DNA of 9,134 bases from an uncultured bacterium (GTDB lineage: Bacteria; Cyanobacteriota; Vampirovibrionia; Gastranaerophilales; Gastranaerophilaceae). Within the stretch, counting starts at the first letter, position 1, and every line of letters starts with the position of its first letter. Position numbers and translations under genes: made by a program. Below are positions 1 to 6,056 of this stretch, one piece after another. Below the pieces are notes generated by a model. It did no database searches, was not told where the DNA came from, and saw only the letters and a program-made list of their open reading frames with translations. Where the stretch lies: NCBI GenBank assembly GCA_902803265.1, contig CADCPD010000116.1, positions 1 through 9,134 on the forward strand. Reading direction: 5' to 3'.

Positions 1-704
1 TGGGTATCCAACCTGAAATGATTTTGAATATGTTAAATCCATACACATTACTTGGTTTTATTGCCGGTGGTGCTGTTATTTACTGGTTCTCAGGTGCTTC
101 TATGCAAGCTGTTACAACAGGTGCATATTCAGCTGTAGAATATATCAGAAAACATATTAAGTTAGATTCTGAAGAACAATCAGCTAACATTTCTAATTCA
201 AAAGAAGTTGTTAAGATTTGTACTCAATATGCTCAAAGAGGTATGTGGAATATCTTTATTGCATTATTCTCATTTGCATTAGCATTCGCATTCTTATCAG
301 CTCCTTTAGGTGAAAACTTACACCCAGTATCATTCTTCGTAAGCTACTTAATTGCAATCGCAGTATTTGGTTTATTCCAAGCTGTATTTATGGCAAACGC
401 AGGTGGATGTTGGGATAATGCTAAGAAAATTGTTGAAGTTGACTTAGCTGAAAAAGGAACACCTTTACATGATGCAACAGTTGTTGGTGATACTGTTGGT
501 GACCCATTCAAAGATACTTCTTCAGTAGCTATGAACCCAATCATCAAATTCACTACATTGTTCGGTTTATTAGCAATGGAAATTGCTATTAACCCTGCAT
601 TCCAAAAATATGCACCGGTTGTTGGTGTTATATTCTTGGTAGTAGCATTAGTATTCGTTCTAAGAACATTCTATGCTATGAGAATTCCTGAAAGAAAAGA
701 CTAA
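1..704 (+). CDS. hppA: Membrane-bound ion-translocating pyrophosphatase (V-PPase), C-terminal part
   Basis: This is the 3' end of an integral membrane pyrophosphatase, which couples hydrolysis of PPi to H+ (or Na+) pumping across the cytoplasmic membrane. The frame is open from base 3, five codons before the first internal ATG at 18, so the gene begins outside the window and that ATG is not the start. Recognisable family motifs are GGCWDNAKK (bases about 401-427) and VVGDTVGDPFKDT (about 479-517). Their Asp, Asn and Lys residues bind Mg-PPi in characterised plant enzymes. About five hydrophobic segments match the last membrane helices of the 16-helix fold. Cys replaces the usual Ala in GGAWDNAKK. 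The residues that separate K+-dependent from K+-independent forms lie upstream, so the coupling ion cannot be called. Phe is mostly TTC here but mostly TTT in neighbouring genes, which suggests high expression. A strong terminator follows. Confidence 0.95.
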   Translation, partial: GIQPEMILNMLNPYTLLGFIAGGAVIYWFSGASMQAVTTGAYSAVEYIRKHIKLDSEEQSANISNSKEVVKICTQYAQRGMWNIFIALFSFALAFAFLSAPLGENLHPVSFFVSYLIAIAVFGLFQAVFMANAGGCWDNAKKIVEVDLAEKGTPLHDATVVGDTVGDPFKDTSSVAMNPIIKFTTLFGLLAMEIAINPAFQKYAPVVGVIFLVVALVFVLRTFYAMRIPERKD

Positions 705-726
705 TTATTAGTTTTATATAAAGGAG

Positions 727-760
727 AAAACGGACGGCTTTTTAGTCGTCCGTTTTTATT
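727..760 (+). terminator. Intrinsic terminator of hppA
   Basis: The arms AAAACGGACGGC (727-738) and GTCGTCCGTTTT (745-756) pair along their full length with one G-U wobble, around a six-base loop. The right arm runs into a T tract (753-757) and further T-rich sequence. It lies 22 bases after the hppA stop and is the most stable hairpin in the window. An AAGGAG just before it (721-726) looks like a ribosome site, but no start codon follows. Confidence 0.93.
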
Positions 761-783
761 TCTTTACAATTTTTTTGTAAAGA
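761..783. repeat. Second perfect inverted repeat after the hppA terminator
   Basis: TCTTTACAA (761-769) and TTGTAAAGA (775-783) are perfect reverse complements separated by five T residues. The element begins a few bases after the hppA terminator and about 40 bases before the likely -10 box of the next gene. It could be a backup terminator, since T-rich sequence follows at 791-796, or a protein-binding site. Its role is not decided by the sequence. Confidence 0.5.
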
Positions 784-795
784 TTAAATATTTTT

Positions 796-809
796 TATGG
801 AAGTCCATA
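796..809. promoter_or_regulatory. Operator-like palindrome over the -35 position
   Basis: TATGGA (796-801) and TCCATA (804-809) are perfect reverse complements separated by AG. With the proposed -10 box at 821-826 and a 17-base spacer, the -35 hexamer would be 798-803, inside this palindrome. That hexamer is a poor match to TTGACA, so the palindrome may be a repressor or activator site. The dyad is seen directly; the regulatory role is inferred. Confidence 0.35.
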
Positions 810-817
810 CAAAAAAA

Positions 818-826
818 TGACATAAT
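818..826 (+). promoter_or_regulatory. Extended -10 promoter for the Asn-rich ORF
   Basis: TGA followed by CATAAT gives an extended -10 element (TGn plus a five-of-six match to TATAAT). Transcription would begin near base 833, giving a leader of about 44 bases with a good SD. The weak -35 is compatible with reliance on the extended -10. Confidence 0.5.
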
Positions 827-850
827 AAAGGAAGTAGCCCGTTGAATAAA

Positions 851-869
851 CTTTCTTAAAAAGAAAGGA
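851..869 (+). promoter_or_regulatory. SD of the Asn-rich ORF, paired in a leader hairpin
   Basis: The SD AAAGGA (864-869) lies seven bases before the ATG at 877. The segment AAGAAAG (861-867), which contains most of it, is the perfect reverse complement of CTTTCTT (851-857), with a three-base AAA loop. The short hairpin could hide the ribosome site from initiation. The stem is mostly A-T pairs and the loop is tight, so any effect may be modest. Confidence 0.45.
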
Positions 870-876
870 TATTTTT

Positions 877-1542
877 ATGGGGAAAACTTCATCTGTTAAT
901 GTGGCTGTACCTTCATTTTCAAATGGTTCAGTATCTGTTAATGGCGTAAACAAAGCTAATGTTTCTAAAAAAGGTGATACAATAAGTTCAAATTATGATA
1001 TGGATGATTATGAAAAAGCCATATATGATTATGCTCAAAAAAACATTTCAGAAAAATTACCGGAACTTAATTTATTTGACTTGAATACCCGAAAAGATTT
1101 AAATTCTCAGGTAGAAGCTTATAAAAATCAGGCATTACAAACCTTAGATAGTTTATACAAACCAATGATTAAAAATCTTACAAATGATATAGCGTCTCGT
1201 TTCGGAAATCTTGATAATTCAATGTTTTTGGATAATTTAAATTCTATTGAAAATAACAGAGCAAATGCTATGGCGGATTTGGTACAAGATATACAAACAT
1301 ATAAATCGGATTTATATAATAACGAACTTGCAAACAGATACAATTATATTAATTTATTAAATACACTTGTAAACGGTTCAAATAATAATATATTAAATTA
1401 TCTGGCTTCTGCTTTATCAAATTCTAATTCAGGCAATTCTTATAATCAGGCTGTATCAAGTATGATAAACAGGGCTAATAATAATTCAACAATGAATTTG
1501 AGTAATTTATCAACAATTGCGTCTTTATTAAAATATCTGTAG
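877..1542 (+). CDS. Unrecognised Asn-rich alpha-helical protein (221 aa)
   Basis: I do not recognise this protein. The ATG at 877 is supported by an SD seven bases upstream. There is no signal peptide, no membrane segment, and no Cys or Trp. About 41 of 221 residues are Asn. Residues 1-40 are Ser/Asn/Val-rich and probably disordered. Residues 42-165 look helical, with charged and hydrophobic residues alternating through DYEKAIYDYAQ, RFGNLDNSMFLDNLNSIENN and RANAMADLVQDIQTYKSDLY. Residues 166-210 are a Ser/Asn low-complexity tail, and the end (211-221) is hydrophobic. It has its own promoter region and terminator, so it is probably transcribed alone. The helical part loosely resembles coiled structural proteins, possibly of phage or surface origin, but nothing phage-like surrounds it. 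Coding status is well supported; function is unknown. Confidence 0.85.
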   Translation: MGKTSSVNVAVPSFSNGSVSVNGVNKANVSKKGDTISSNYDMDDYEKAIYDYAQKNISEKLPELNLFDLNTRKDLNSQVEAYKNQALQTLDSLYKPMIKNLTNDIASRFGNLDNSMFLDNLNSIENNRANAMADLVQDIQTYKSDLYNNELANRYNYINLLNTLVNGSNNNILNYLASALSNSNSGNSYNQAVSSMINRANNNSTMNLSNLSTIASLLKYL

Positions 1543-1550
1543 TAAGCAAG

Positions 1551-1562
1551 CATTTCGAAATG
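1551..1562. repeat. 12-bp perfect palindrome between the stop codon and terminator
   Basis: CATTTCGAAATG is a perfect 12-base palindrome beginning nine bases after the stop of the Asn-rich ORF. It has no loop, so it is more plausible as a DNA-binding site than an RNA hairpin. A dyad this short can also arise by chance in AT-rich DNA. Confidence 0.3.
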
Positions 1563-1571
1563 TATTTATTT

Positions 1572-1602
1572 GGGGGTGATAGTGGAGTCATCCTCTTTTT
1601 TT
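1572..1602 (+). terminator. Intrinsic terminator of the Asn-rich ORF
   Basis: GGGGGTGAT (1572-1580) pairs with GTCATCCTC (1587-1595) through nine pairs, including G-U wobbles, around a six-base loop. Seven T residues (1596-1602) follow directly. It separates the Asn-rich ORF from mnmE. The mnmE -10 box lies only four bases further on, so the mnmE -35 region must lie inside this hairpin. Confidence 0.9.
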
Positions 1603-1606
1603 ACGT

Positions 1607-1612
1607 TATAAT
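1607..1612 (+). promoter_or_regulatory. -10 box of mnmE, predicting a leaderless mRNA
   Basis: A perfect TATAAT ends six bases before the mnmE ATG. Counting seven bases from its last base puts the transcription start on base 1619, the A of the start codon. No SD is present in the pyrimidine-rich sequence before the ATG. The best -35 candidate, TGGAGT at 1583-1588 with an 18-base spacer, matches only three of six positions and sits in the upstream terminator hairpin. Confidence 0.6.
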
Positions 1613-1618
1613 TATTTT

Positions 1619-2959
1619 ATGAATATAATACAAGAATTTGATACAATTGCTGCAATTTCAACGCCTTTAGGTTATGGCGGAGTAGGTGTTGTAAGAATTT
1701 CCGGTGATAAATCGTTAGACATTATTGATAAAATTTTCAAAGGTCAAAAAATAGAAAATCATAGAATTTCTCATGGATTTATAAAAGACGGAGAAAAAAT
1801 TTTGGATGAAGTTATTGTGTTATATTTTCAAAATCCGCAGTCATATACAGGTGAAGATGTTATAGAAATTCAATGTCATGGCGGAGTTAATATAGTAAAA
1901 AATATTCTGAATCTTGTTTTAAAAACTGGTGCAAGAATGGCTGAAAGAGGTGAATTTACAAAGAGAGCCTTTTTAAATAAAAAACTTGATTTATCGCAGG
2001 CAGAAGCTGTATGTGATTTGATTCACAGTAAATGTGATAATTTTTCAACGGGTGCAGTTAAGAACTTGCAAGGAAAATTATCAGAAAAAATTTATGAAAT
2101 AAAAAAAGAAGTTTTTGATATTTTGTCAAAAATTATAGCAGGAATTGATTTTCCTGAAGAAGTTGCAGAGCCCGAGTATTCATATTTGATAACAACTTTT
2201 GAAAATATAATAAAAGAAATTGAAACAGTTTTAAAATCATCAAATACAAGTAATATTTTAAGACAAGGTATAAAAGTTGCGATTGTCGGCAAACCAAATG
2301 TTGGTAAATCTTCAGTATTTAACAGTTTATTGAACATAGACAGAGCCATAGTAACAAATATCGCAGGAACAACAAGAGATGTTTTGCATGAAACACTTGA
2401 TTTGGGTATTCCTGTTACGCTTATTGATACTGCGGGAATAAGAGATGAAAACAGTGATGATGTGGATAAAGTTGAAGAAATAGGTATAAATTATTCTAAA
2501 CAGTCCATAGAACAGGCTGATTTAAGTTTGTTTGTCTATGATATAAATCAGGGTTTACAAGAAGAAGATAAATTGATTTTGGATTTATTGGAAAACAAGA
2601 AGCATCTTGTTATAGCAAATAAAATTGATTTGAATAATAAAAAAGACGAAAAAGTTTATAATATATCTGCCGAAACAAAAGAGGGCATTGAAGAATTAAA
2701 AGAAGCAATAAAAAATATAGTTTGTGAAATATCTCCGGAAAATCTTGAATATGTAACGAATTCAAGACAAACAACATGTCTTCAAAGAGCCAAAGAAGCT
2801 CTTGAACAAGCTTTAGTATCTTCAAAAGAGGAACAAATACAGGATTTAATATCTATTGATGTAAAACAAGCTTTGTTATGCCTTGATGAAGTAACAGGCG
2901 AGGTTATAACCGATGATATTTTAAATAATATTTTTGACCATTTTTGTATCGGAAAGTAA
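1619..2959 (+). CDS. mnmE: tRNA uridine-5-carboxymethylaminomethyl(34) synthesis GTPase MnmE
   Basis: MnmE works with the FAD protein MnmG (not in this window) in the cytoplasm to modify the wobble uridine of certain tRNAs using a formyl-folate donor and GTP. The 446 residues match the family length (about 450). The N-terminal folate-binding domain begins with DTIAAISTPLGYGGVGVVRISG. The G domain inserted in the helical region has all four motifs: GKPNVGKS (224-231), GTTRD (250-254), DTAG (270-273) and NKID (334-337). The protein ends in CIGK, the conserved C-terminal motif whose Cys is at 443. The ATG at 1619 is the only start that preserves the family N-terminus, and no in-frame alternative lies just upstream. 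It has no SD and appears leaderless. It converges with the permease gene seven bases away. No key residue is missing. Confidence 0.98.
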   Translation: MNIIQEFDTIAAISTPLGYGGVGVVRISGDKSLDIIDKIFKGQKIENHRISHGFIKDGEKILDEVIVLYFQNPQSYTGEDVIEIQCHGGVNIVKNILNLVLKTGARMAERGEFTKRAFLNKKLDLSQAEAVCDLIHSKCDNFSTGAVKNLQGKLSEKIYEIKKEVFDILSKIIAGIDFPEEVAEPEYSYLITTFENIIKEIETVLKSSNTSNILRQGIKVAIVGKPNVGKSSVFNSLLNIDRAIVTNIAGTTRDVLHETLDLGIPVTLIDTAGIRDENSDDVDKVEEIGINYSKQSIEQADLSLFVYDINQGLQEEDKLILDLLENKKHLVIANKIDLNNKKDEKVYNISAETKEGIEELKEAIKNIVCEISPENLEYVTNSRQTTCLQRAKEALEQALVSSKEEQIQDLISIDVKQALLCLDEVTGEVITDDILNNIFDHFCIGK

Positions 2960-2963
2960 CATT

Positions 2964-2993
2964 GAATTAATTTATTTTTTTTAAATATAATTC
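2964..2993. other. Weak AT-rich hairpin in the convergent gene junction
   Basis: GAATTAATTTA (2964-2974) pairs with TAAATATAATTC (2982-2993) with one bulged base and a loop of seven T residues. It overlaps the last codons of the minus-strand permease, between two convergent genes that otherwise lack a visible terminator. It contains only one G-C pair and no T tract follows on either strand, so terminator function is doubtful. Confidence 0.2.
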
Positions 2994-3992
2994 CTCATAT
3001 AAAACAGCAACTAATGTAGCTAGAGCCGGAGCAAATATTACTCCTACAACTCCAATATATTCAGCAGCAATGAACAAAAATAAAAAAATTACAATCGGAT
3101 GTATATTCATAACTTTGCTAAAAATATAAGGTCGAACTACGTTATTTTCAATTAATTGAGCAAGTATGAAAATTCCTATTACAGAAAGAATTACAGTTGT
3201 TCCAGATTCATAAACAGCAAGGACACATATGATAAAAGCTATGGTAGGACCTATAATAGGTATGATATCCAAAACTCCTGCTAAAACTGCAAGTAAGAGT
3301 GCATAAGGAATTTTTAGTATTAATAAACCAATTAACATTACTAAAGAAACACTAGACGATGTTGCTAATAGGGCAATTACGTATCCTCCCATTTTATCGG
3401 TTATGATAGAGCCTACTTTTATTGCTTTTTTACGCAAATTAGGAGGAAATGATTTAATACAATAATTTTTAATAATTGTTTTATCAGAAACAAAATTAAA
3501 AATTATTATGACTGAAACAAGTAAATACATGCAGGCTTTTCCGATATTTTTCCCTATATCTATAGCATGTGTAAATAATTCAGACGATGATATTGAAAGC
3601 TGACCCATTATGCTGTCTGCATCATCAGCCAAAAAATGAAGGTTTTTTAAAACCGGAAGTCCAAAAATAAATTCATCAAAATTATCAATATAGGTTGGTA
3701 ATTTATCAATAAACATACTAATTTGATTAAAAGATAAAATGCAAACGGGTACAAAAACAGCAAGTATTAAAATTAAAATACCTAATGTAACTATATCTGT
3801 TGCAATACCTCTTGGTAATTTTTTAGATAAATTATCAACAATAGGGTTTAGTGAACATGAAATAACAAAGCATGCAAAAAACATCATTGCAATGCCTTTG
3901 CAAAAGAAAATGAAAAATAAAAATACCATTAAAATTAAGATAAAAGTTATATTTTTAAAAGTTAAATATTTTTTGAAAAAGGTTTCAAACAT
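2967..3992 (-). CDS. AI-2E family transporter (PF01594, PerM/TqsA-like permease)
   Basis: This is a 341-residue polytopic inner-membrane protein. Hydrophobic segments lie at roughly 14-30, 33-48, 65-88, 150-168, 203-226, 228-258, 265-281 and 298-330. A soluble stretch (about 90-148) separates the third and fourth, as expected for the eight-helix AI-2E fold. Family signatures are DIIPIIGP (242-249), QLIENNVVRP (279-288) and GVVGVIFAPALA (313-324). Characterised members move different things: TqsA exports autoinducer-2 and others are cation antiporters, so the substrate is not predictable. The ATG at 3992 is supported by GAAAGGA eight bases upstream (plus positions 4001-4007). It is divergent from the tolC-like gene, probably from a shared promoter region, and converges with mnmE. 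Confidence 0.93.
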   Translation of the reverse strand: MFETFFKKYLTFKNITFILILMVFLFFIFFCKGIAMMFFACFVISCSLNPIVDNLSKKLPRGIATDIVTLGILILILAVFVPVCILSFNQISMFIDKLPTYIDNFDEFIFGLPVLKNLHFLADDADSIMGQLSISSSELFTHAIDIGKNIGKACMYLLVSVIIIFNFVSDKTIIKNYCIKSFPPNLRKKAIKVGSIITDKMGGYVIALLATSSSVSLVMLIGLLILKIPYALLLAVLAGVLDIIPIIGPTIAFIICVLAVYESGTTVILSVIGIFILAQLIENNVVRPYIFSKVMNIHPIVIFLFLFIAAEYIGVVGVIFAPALATLVAVLYEELYLKKIN

Positions 3993-4000
3993 CGAAAATA

Positions 4001-4007
4001 TCCTTTC
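4001..4007 (-). promoter_or_regulatory. SD of the AI-2E permease
   Basis: Read on the minus strand this is GAAAGGA, eight bases before the ATG at 3992. It is a good SD and fixes the start. The divergent partner across this intergenic region has none. Confidence 0.75.
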
Positions 4008-4045
4008 AATAAAATTTTTGTATTATCGTAAAACACTTAGAATAA

Positions 4046-4063
4046 ATTTATTATATAATAAAT
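4046..4063. promoter_or_regulatory. Palindromic bidirectional promoter core between the permease and tolC-like genes
   Basis: Bases 4046-4063 form an 18-bp perfect palindrome. Its centre contains TATAAT on the plus strand (4054-4059) and on the minus strand (plus 4050-4055), overlapping by two bases. The plus-strand box predicts a start at 4066, one base before the tolC-like ATG. The minus-strand box predicts a start near 4043, giving the permease a leader of about 51 bases that contains its SD. A second minus-strand candidate is GATAAT (plus 4022-4027), giving a leader of about 23 bases. No good -35 is seen in either direction. Symmetric -10 elements are known to drive divergent transcription in bacteria; use here is inferred. 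Confidence 0.5.
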
Positions 4064-4066
4064 AAC

Positions 4067-5368
4067 ATGATAAAAAAGATATTTTTAACGATACTAACAA
4101 TTTTTATTTTTAATTCTATATCTTGTTTTGCAGAGCAATATAAACGAGTAGATTTAAAAACAGCGACAGAAATTGCACAGAAAAATAATTTAGATATTAA
4201 AGTTTCAAAAATGGATGTTGATATCGCGAAAAATGAAATAAAAGTTTCTAACAGATTGCAAAATCCGTCAATTGTTTCAAATTGGAGTTTTGGAAAAGCT
4301 GGAAAAGGTAATCCAAATCAAATTGGTTTATCTCAAACTATTGAATTGGGAAAAAGAGCATCAAGAAAAAATCTTGCAAAAGTTAATTATAAGCAAGCAA
4401 CAGATGAATTTGAACAGCAAAAATTTCAATTAAAAATGGATGTTGCTGAGGCTTATGTAAAATTGGTAGTCGCAAAATCTATTCTAAAAAAATACGAAAG
4501 ACAACAACAATTTCTTGAAGATTTGTTAGAAATGTCGAATCGTAATGCTAAAAATAAAAAATTAGATCTTGATATAATTGAAGCGAAAATTGCACTAAAT
4601 CAAATAATTACAGAAGTTAATAAAGCAAAAACAAATTCTAAAATTGCACGTATTGAATTTAATAAAATTATAAATTCTTTGGATGGGTTGTATGATGCTC
4701 AGGATGACGAAATTAAAAAGGAAAATAGTATCGACGGAATAAATATTCCTTCCGTAACAAAGGAATTACCTCCGTTTAACACTATTGAAGGTTCTGCAAT
4801 AAAAAACAGATATGATATAAAAATAGCAGAAAATAAAATTAATATAGCTAATAAAAACTTGTCCGTAGTTGTTAGACAAAGAATTCCTGATATAGAAATT
4901 GCAGGTGGTTACGGATATCAAGCAAAATGTATGTCAGATGATGAAACTTTTAAATCAGGTGCATTTTTAGCTGCAAATATAGTTAATCTTCCATTATTGT
5001 ATGCATATAAACCTGAAATAAAAAATGCAAAGTTGGAAGTTGAAAAGGCAAAAACTAATTATATTTCAACAGTTAATAAAGCTAAAAAAGATGTTGAAAT
5101 TGCATATGCAAGGTTTGTAACCGCACAATTGAATTTGAATTGTTATAACGATAAAATATTAAAAGATTCTGAAGAATTATTTATTCTTTTTGAAAAAACA
5201 TACAAAGTACAAAAGTTTGATTTTGCAACATTGGCGGCTGTTGAAGAATCGTATCAAGAACTTGTTGAAGGTTATTCAGAAGCGTTATCTGATTATTATG
5301 TAAGCTGGATAGGTTTTTTAAGAGAAATAAATGCAGAAAATTTCTCTTTTGAAAATGAAAATTTGTAG
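4067..5368 (+). CDS. TolC/CzcC-like outer-membrane efflux protein (OEP family)
   Basis: This is probably the outer-membrane channel of a tripartite efflux or type I secretion system. Residues 1-22 look like a signal peptide (MIKK, hydrophobic core, cleavage after CFA before EQ). The mature protein has the two tandem OEP repeats of the family (about 28-205 and 240-420). Each repeat combines long coiled helices with a strand-forming part: NPSIVSNWSFGKAG with GLSQTIELGKR in the first, and IPDIEIAGGYGYQ with FLAANIVNLPLLY in the second. At 433 residues the length is normal. Cys20 does not sit in a good lipobox, so a lipoprotein is less likely. No membrane-fusion or inner-membrane pump gene is adjacent, so substrate and partners are unknown. 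The ATG at 4067 gives an intact signal peptide and has no SD; the promoter implies a nearly leaderless mRNA. Confidence 0.9.
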   Translation: MIKKIFLTILTIFIFNSISCFAEQYKRVDLKTATEIAQKNNLDIKVSKMDVDIAKNEIKVSNRLQNPSIVSNWSFGKAGKGNPNQIGLSQTIELGKRASRKNLAKVNYKQATDEFEQQKFQLKMDVAEAYVKLVVAKSILKKYERQQQFLEDLLEMSNRNAKNKKLDLDIIEAKIALNQIITEVNKAKTNSKIARIEFNKIINSLDGLYDAQDDEIKKENSIDGINIPSVTKELPPFNTIEGSAIKNRYDIKIAENKINIANKNLSVVVRQRIPDIEIAGGYGYQAKCMSDDETFKSGAFLAANIVNLPLLYAYKPEIKNAKLEVEKAKTNYISTVNKAKKDVEIAYARFVTAQLNLNCYNDKILKDSEELFILFEKTYKVQKFDFATLAAVEESYQELVEGYSEALSDYYVSWIGFLREINAENFSFENENL

Positions 5369-5374
5369 GTTAAA

Positions 5375-5397
5375 AATTTTGTGGACAGTGCAAAATT
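5375..5397. repeat. Inverted repeat around the ribE -35 element
   Basis: AATTTTG (5375-5381) and CAAAATT (5391-5397) are perfect reverse complements flanking nine bases that contain TGGACA, the proposed ribE -35 box. The site could be an operator or the hairpin of a weak tolC-like terminator. No T tract follows, which argues against termination. Confidence 0.3.
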
Positions 5398-5411
5398 GTT
5401 CATGATAAAAT
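5382..5411 (+). promoter_or_regulatory. ribE operon promoter, predicting a leaderless mRNA
   Basis: TGGACA (5382-5387) matches TTGACA at five of six bases. After an 18-base spacer comes TAAAAT (5406-5411), a five-of-six match to TATAAT preceded by TGA, which makes an extended -10. The predicted start is base 5418, the A of the ribE ATG. No leader remains for an FMN riboswitch, the common control element of riboflavin genes, and no SD is seen. This is the best-formed promoter in the window. Confidence 0.65.
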
Positions 5412-5417
5412 TTGTTT

Positions 5418-6056
5418 ATGTTTACGGGTATTATAGAAGAAATAGGAATAGTAGCAGCTTTTGATAAATTATCTCATGGTGCTGATTTGAAAATATCTTG
5501 TAAAAAAGTTTTAGATGATATAAAAATTGGTGACAGTATTTCTGTTAATGGTGTTTGTACAACTGTTATTAAATTTGATAATACCTCTTTTGGGGTAAAT
5601 ATTTCTGATGAAACATTAAAAATTTCTAATTTATCTAACCTAAAAACAGGAGATTTAGTTAATTTAGAAAGAGCTTTGAAGCTATCAGACCGATTATCCG
5701 GTCATATCGTATCAGGACATATTGAAACGGTTGTCAAATACTTACAAAAAGAGCAATTAGGCGAATTTTATAATATATTTTTTGAAATTCCTTTTGAATA
5801 CCGTAAATATATGGTTAAAAAGGGCTCAATTACAATAAACGGCATAAGTTTGACCATAGCAAATATGGATGAAAAATACTTTTCTTGTGCTGTTATTCCT
5901 CATACTTTTGAAAATACTAACTTGAAAGAGTTAAAAAATAGTGATATTGTAAATATAGAAACAGATATTCTAGCCAAATACACTGAAAATTTTATTATTA
6001 AGAATAAAAAGAGAGAAATAACAAAGTCTTTCTTGGAAGAAAACGGATTTTTATAA
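5418..6056 (+). CDS. ribE: Riboflavin synthase alpha subunit
   Basis: Riboflavin synthase dismutates two 6,7-dimethyl-8-ribityllumazines to riboflavin and a pyrimidine, the last step of the pathway, as a cytoplasmic trimer. The 212 residues form two lumazine-binding barrels. Barrel one starts with the family-invariant MFTGIIEEIG and contains GDSISVNGVCTTV (38-50, Cys47). The region GHIVSGHIE (95-103) bridges to barrel two, which has KKGSITINGISLT (134-146) and IPHTF (160-164). I chose the ATG at 5418 over a TTG two codons upstream (5412) because the family begins at MFTGII and the promoter places the RNA start there. The stop overlaps the ribBA ATG by one base, so translation is probably coupled. 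The gene is also called ribC in some species. Confidence 0.96.
   Translation: MFTGIIEEIGIVAAFDKLSHGADLKISCKKVLDDIKIGDSISVNGVCTTVIKFDNTSFGVNISDETLKISNLSNLKTGDLVNLERALKLSDRLSGHIVSGHIETVVKYLQKEQLGEFYNIFFEIPFEYRKYMVKKGSITINGISLTIANMDEKYFSCAVIPHTFENTNLKELKNSDIVNIETDILAKYTENFIIKNKKREITKSFLEENGFL

Noticed and set aside
721..726. AAGGAG as the ribosome site of a small gene after hppA
   Set aside because: No start codon follows at a usable distance; the sequence runs straight into the terminator hairpin.
3739..4065. Plus-strand ORF of 108 codons opposite the start of the AI-2E permease
   Set aside because: It is a Lys/Ile-rich shadow of the permease gene and has no family features.
4067..4132. Lipoprotein signal at Cys20 of the TolC-like protein
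   Set aside because: The sequence before Cys (SIS) lacks the Leu/Val/Ile expected three residues before the Cys, and a signal peptidase I site after CFA is as good or better.
5412..5417. TTG start two codons upstream for ribE
   Set aside because: Riboflavin synthases begin MFTGII, and the ATG at 5418 coincides with the predicted transcription start. The TTG would lie upstream of the RNA.
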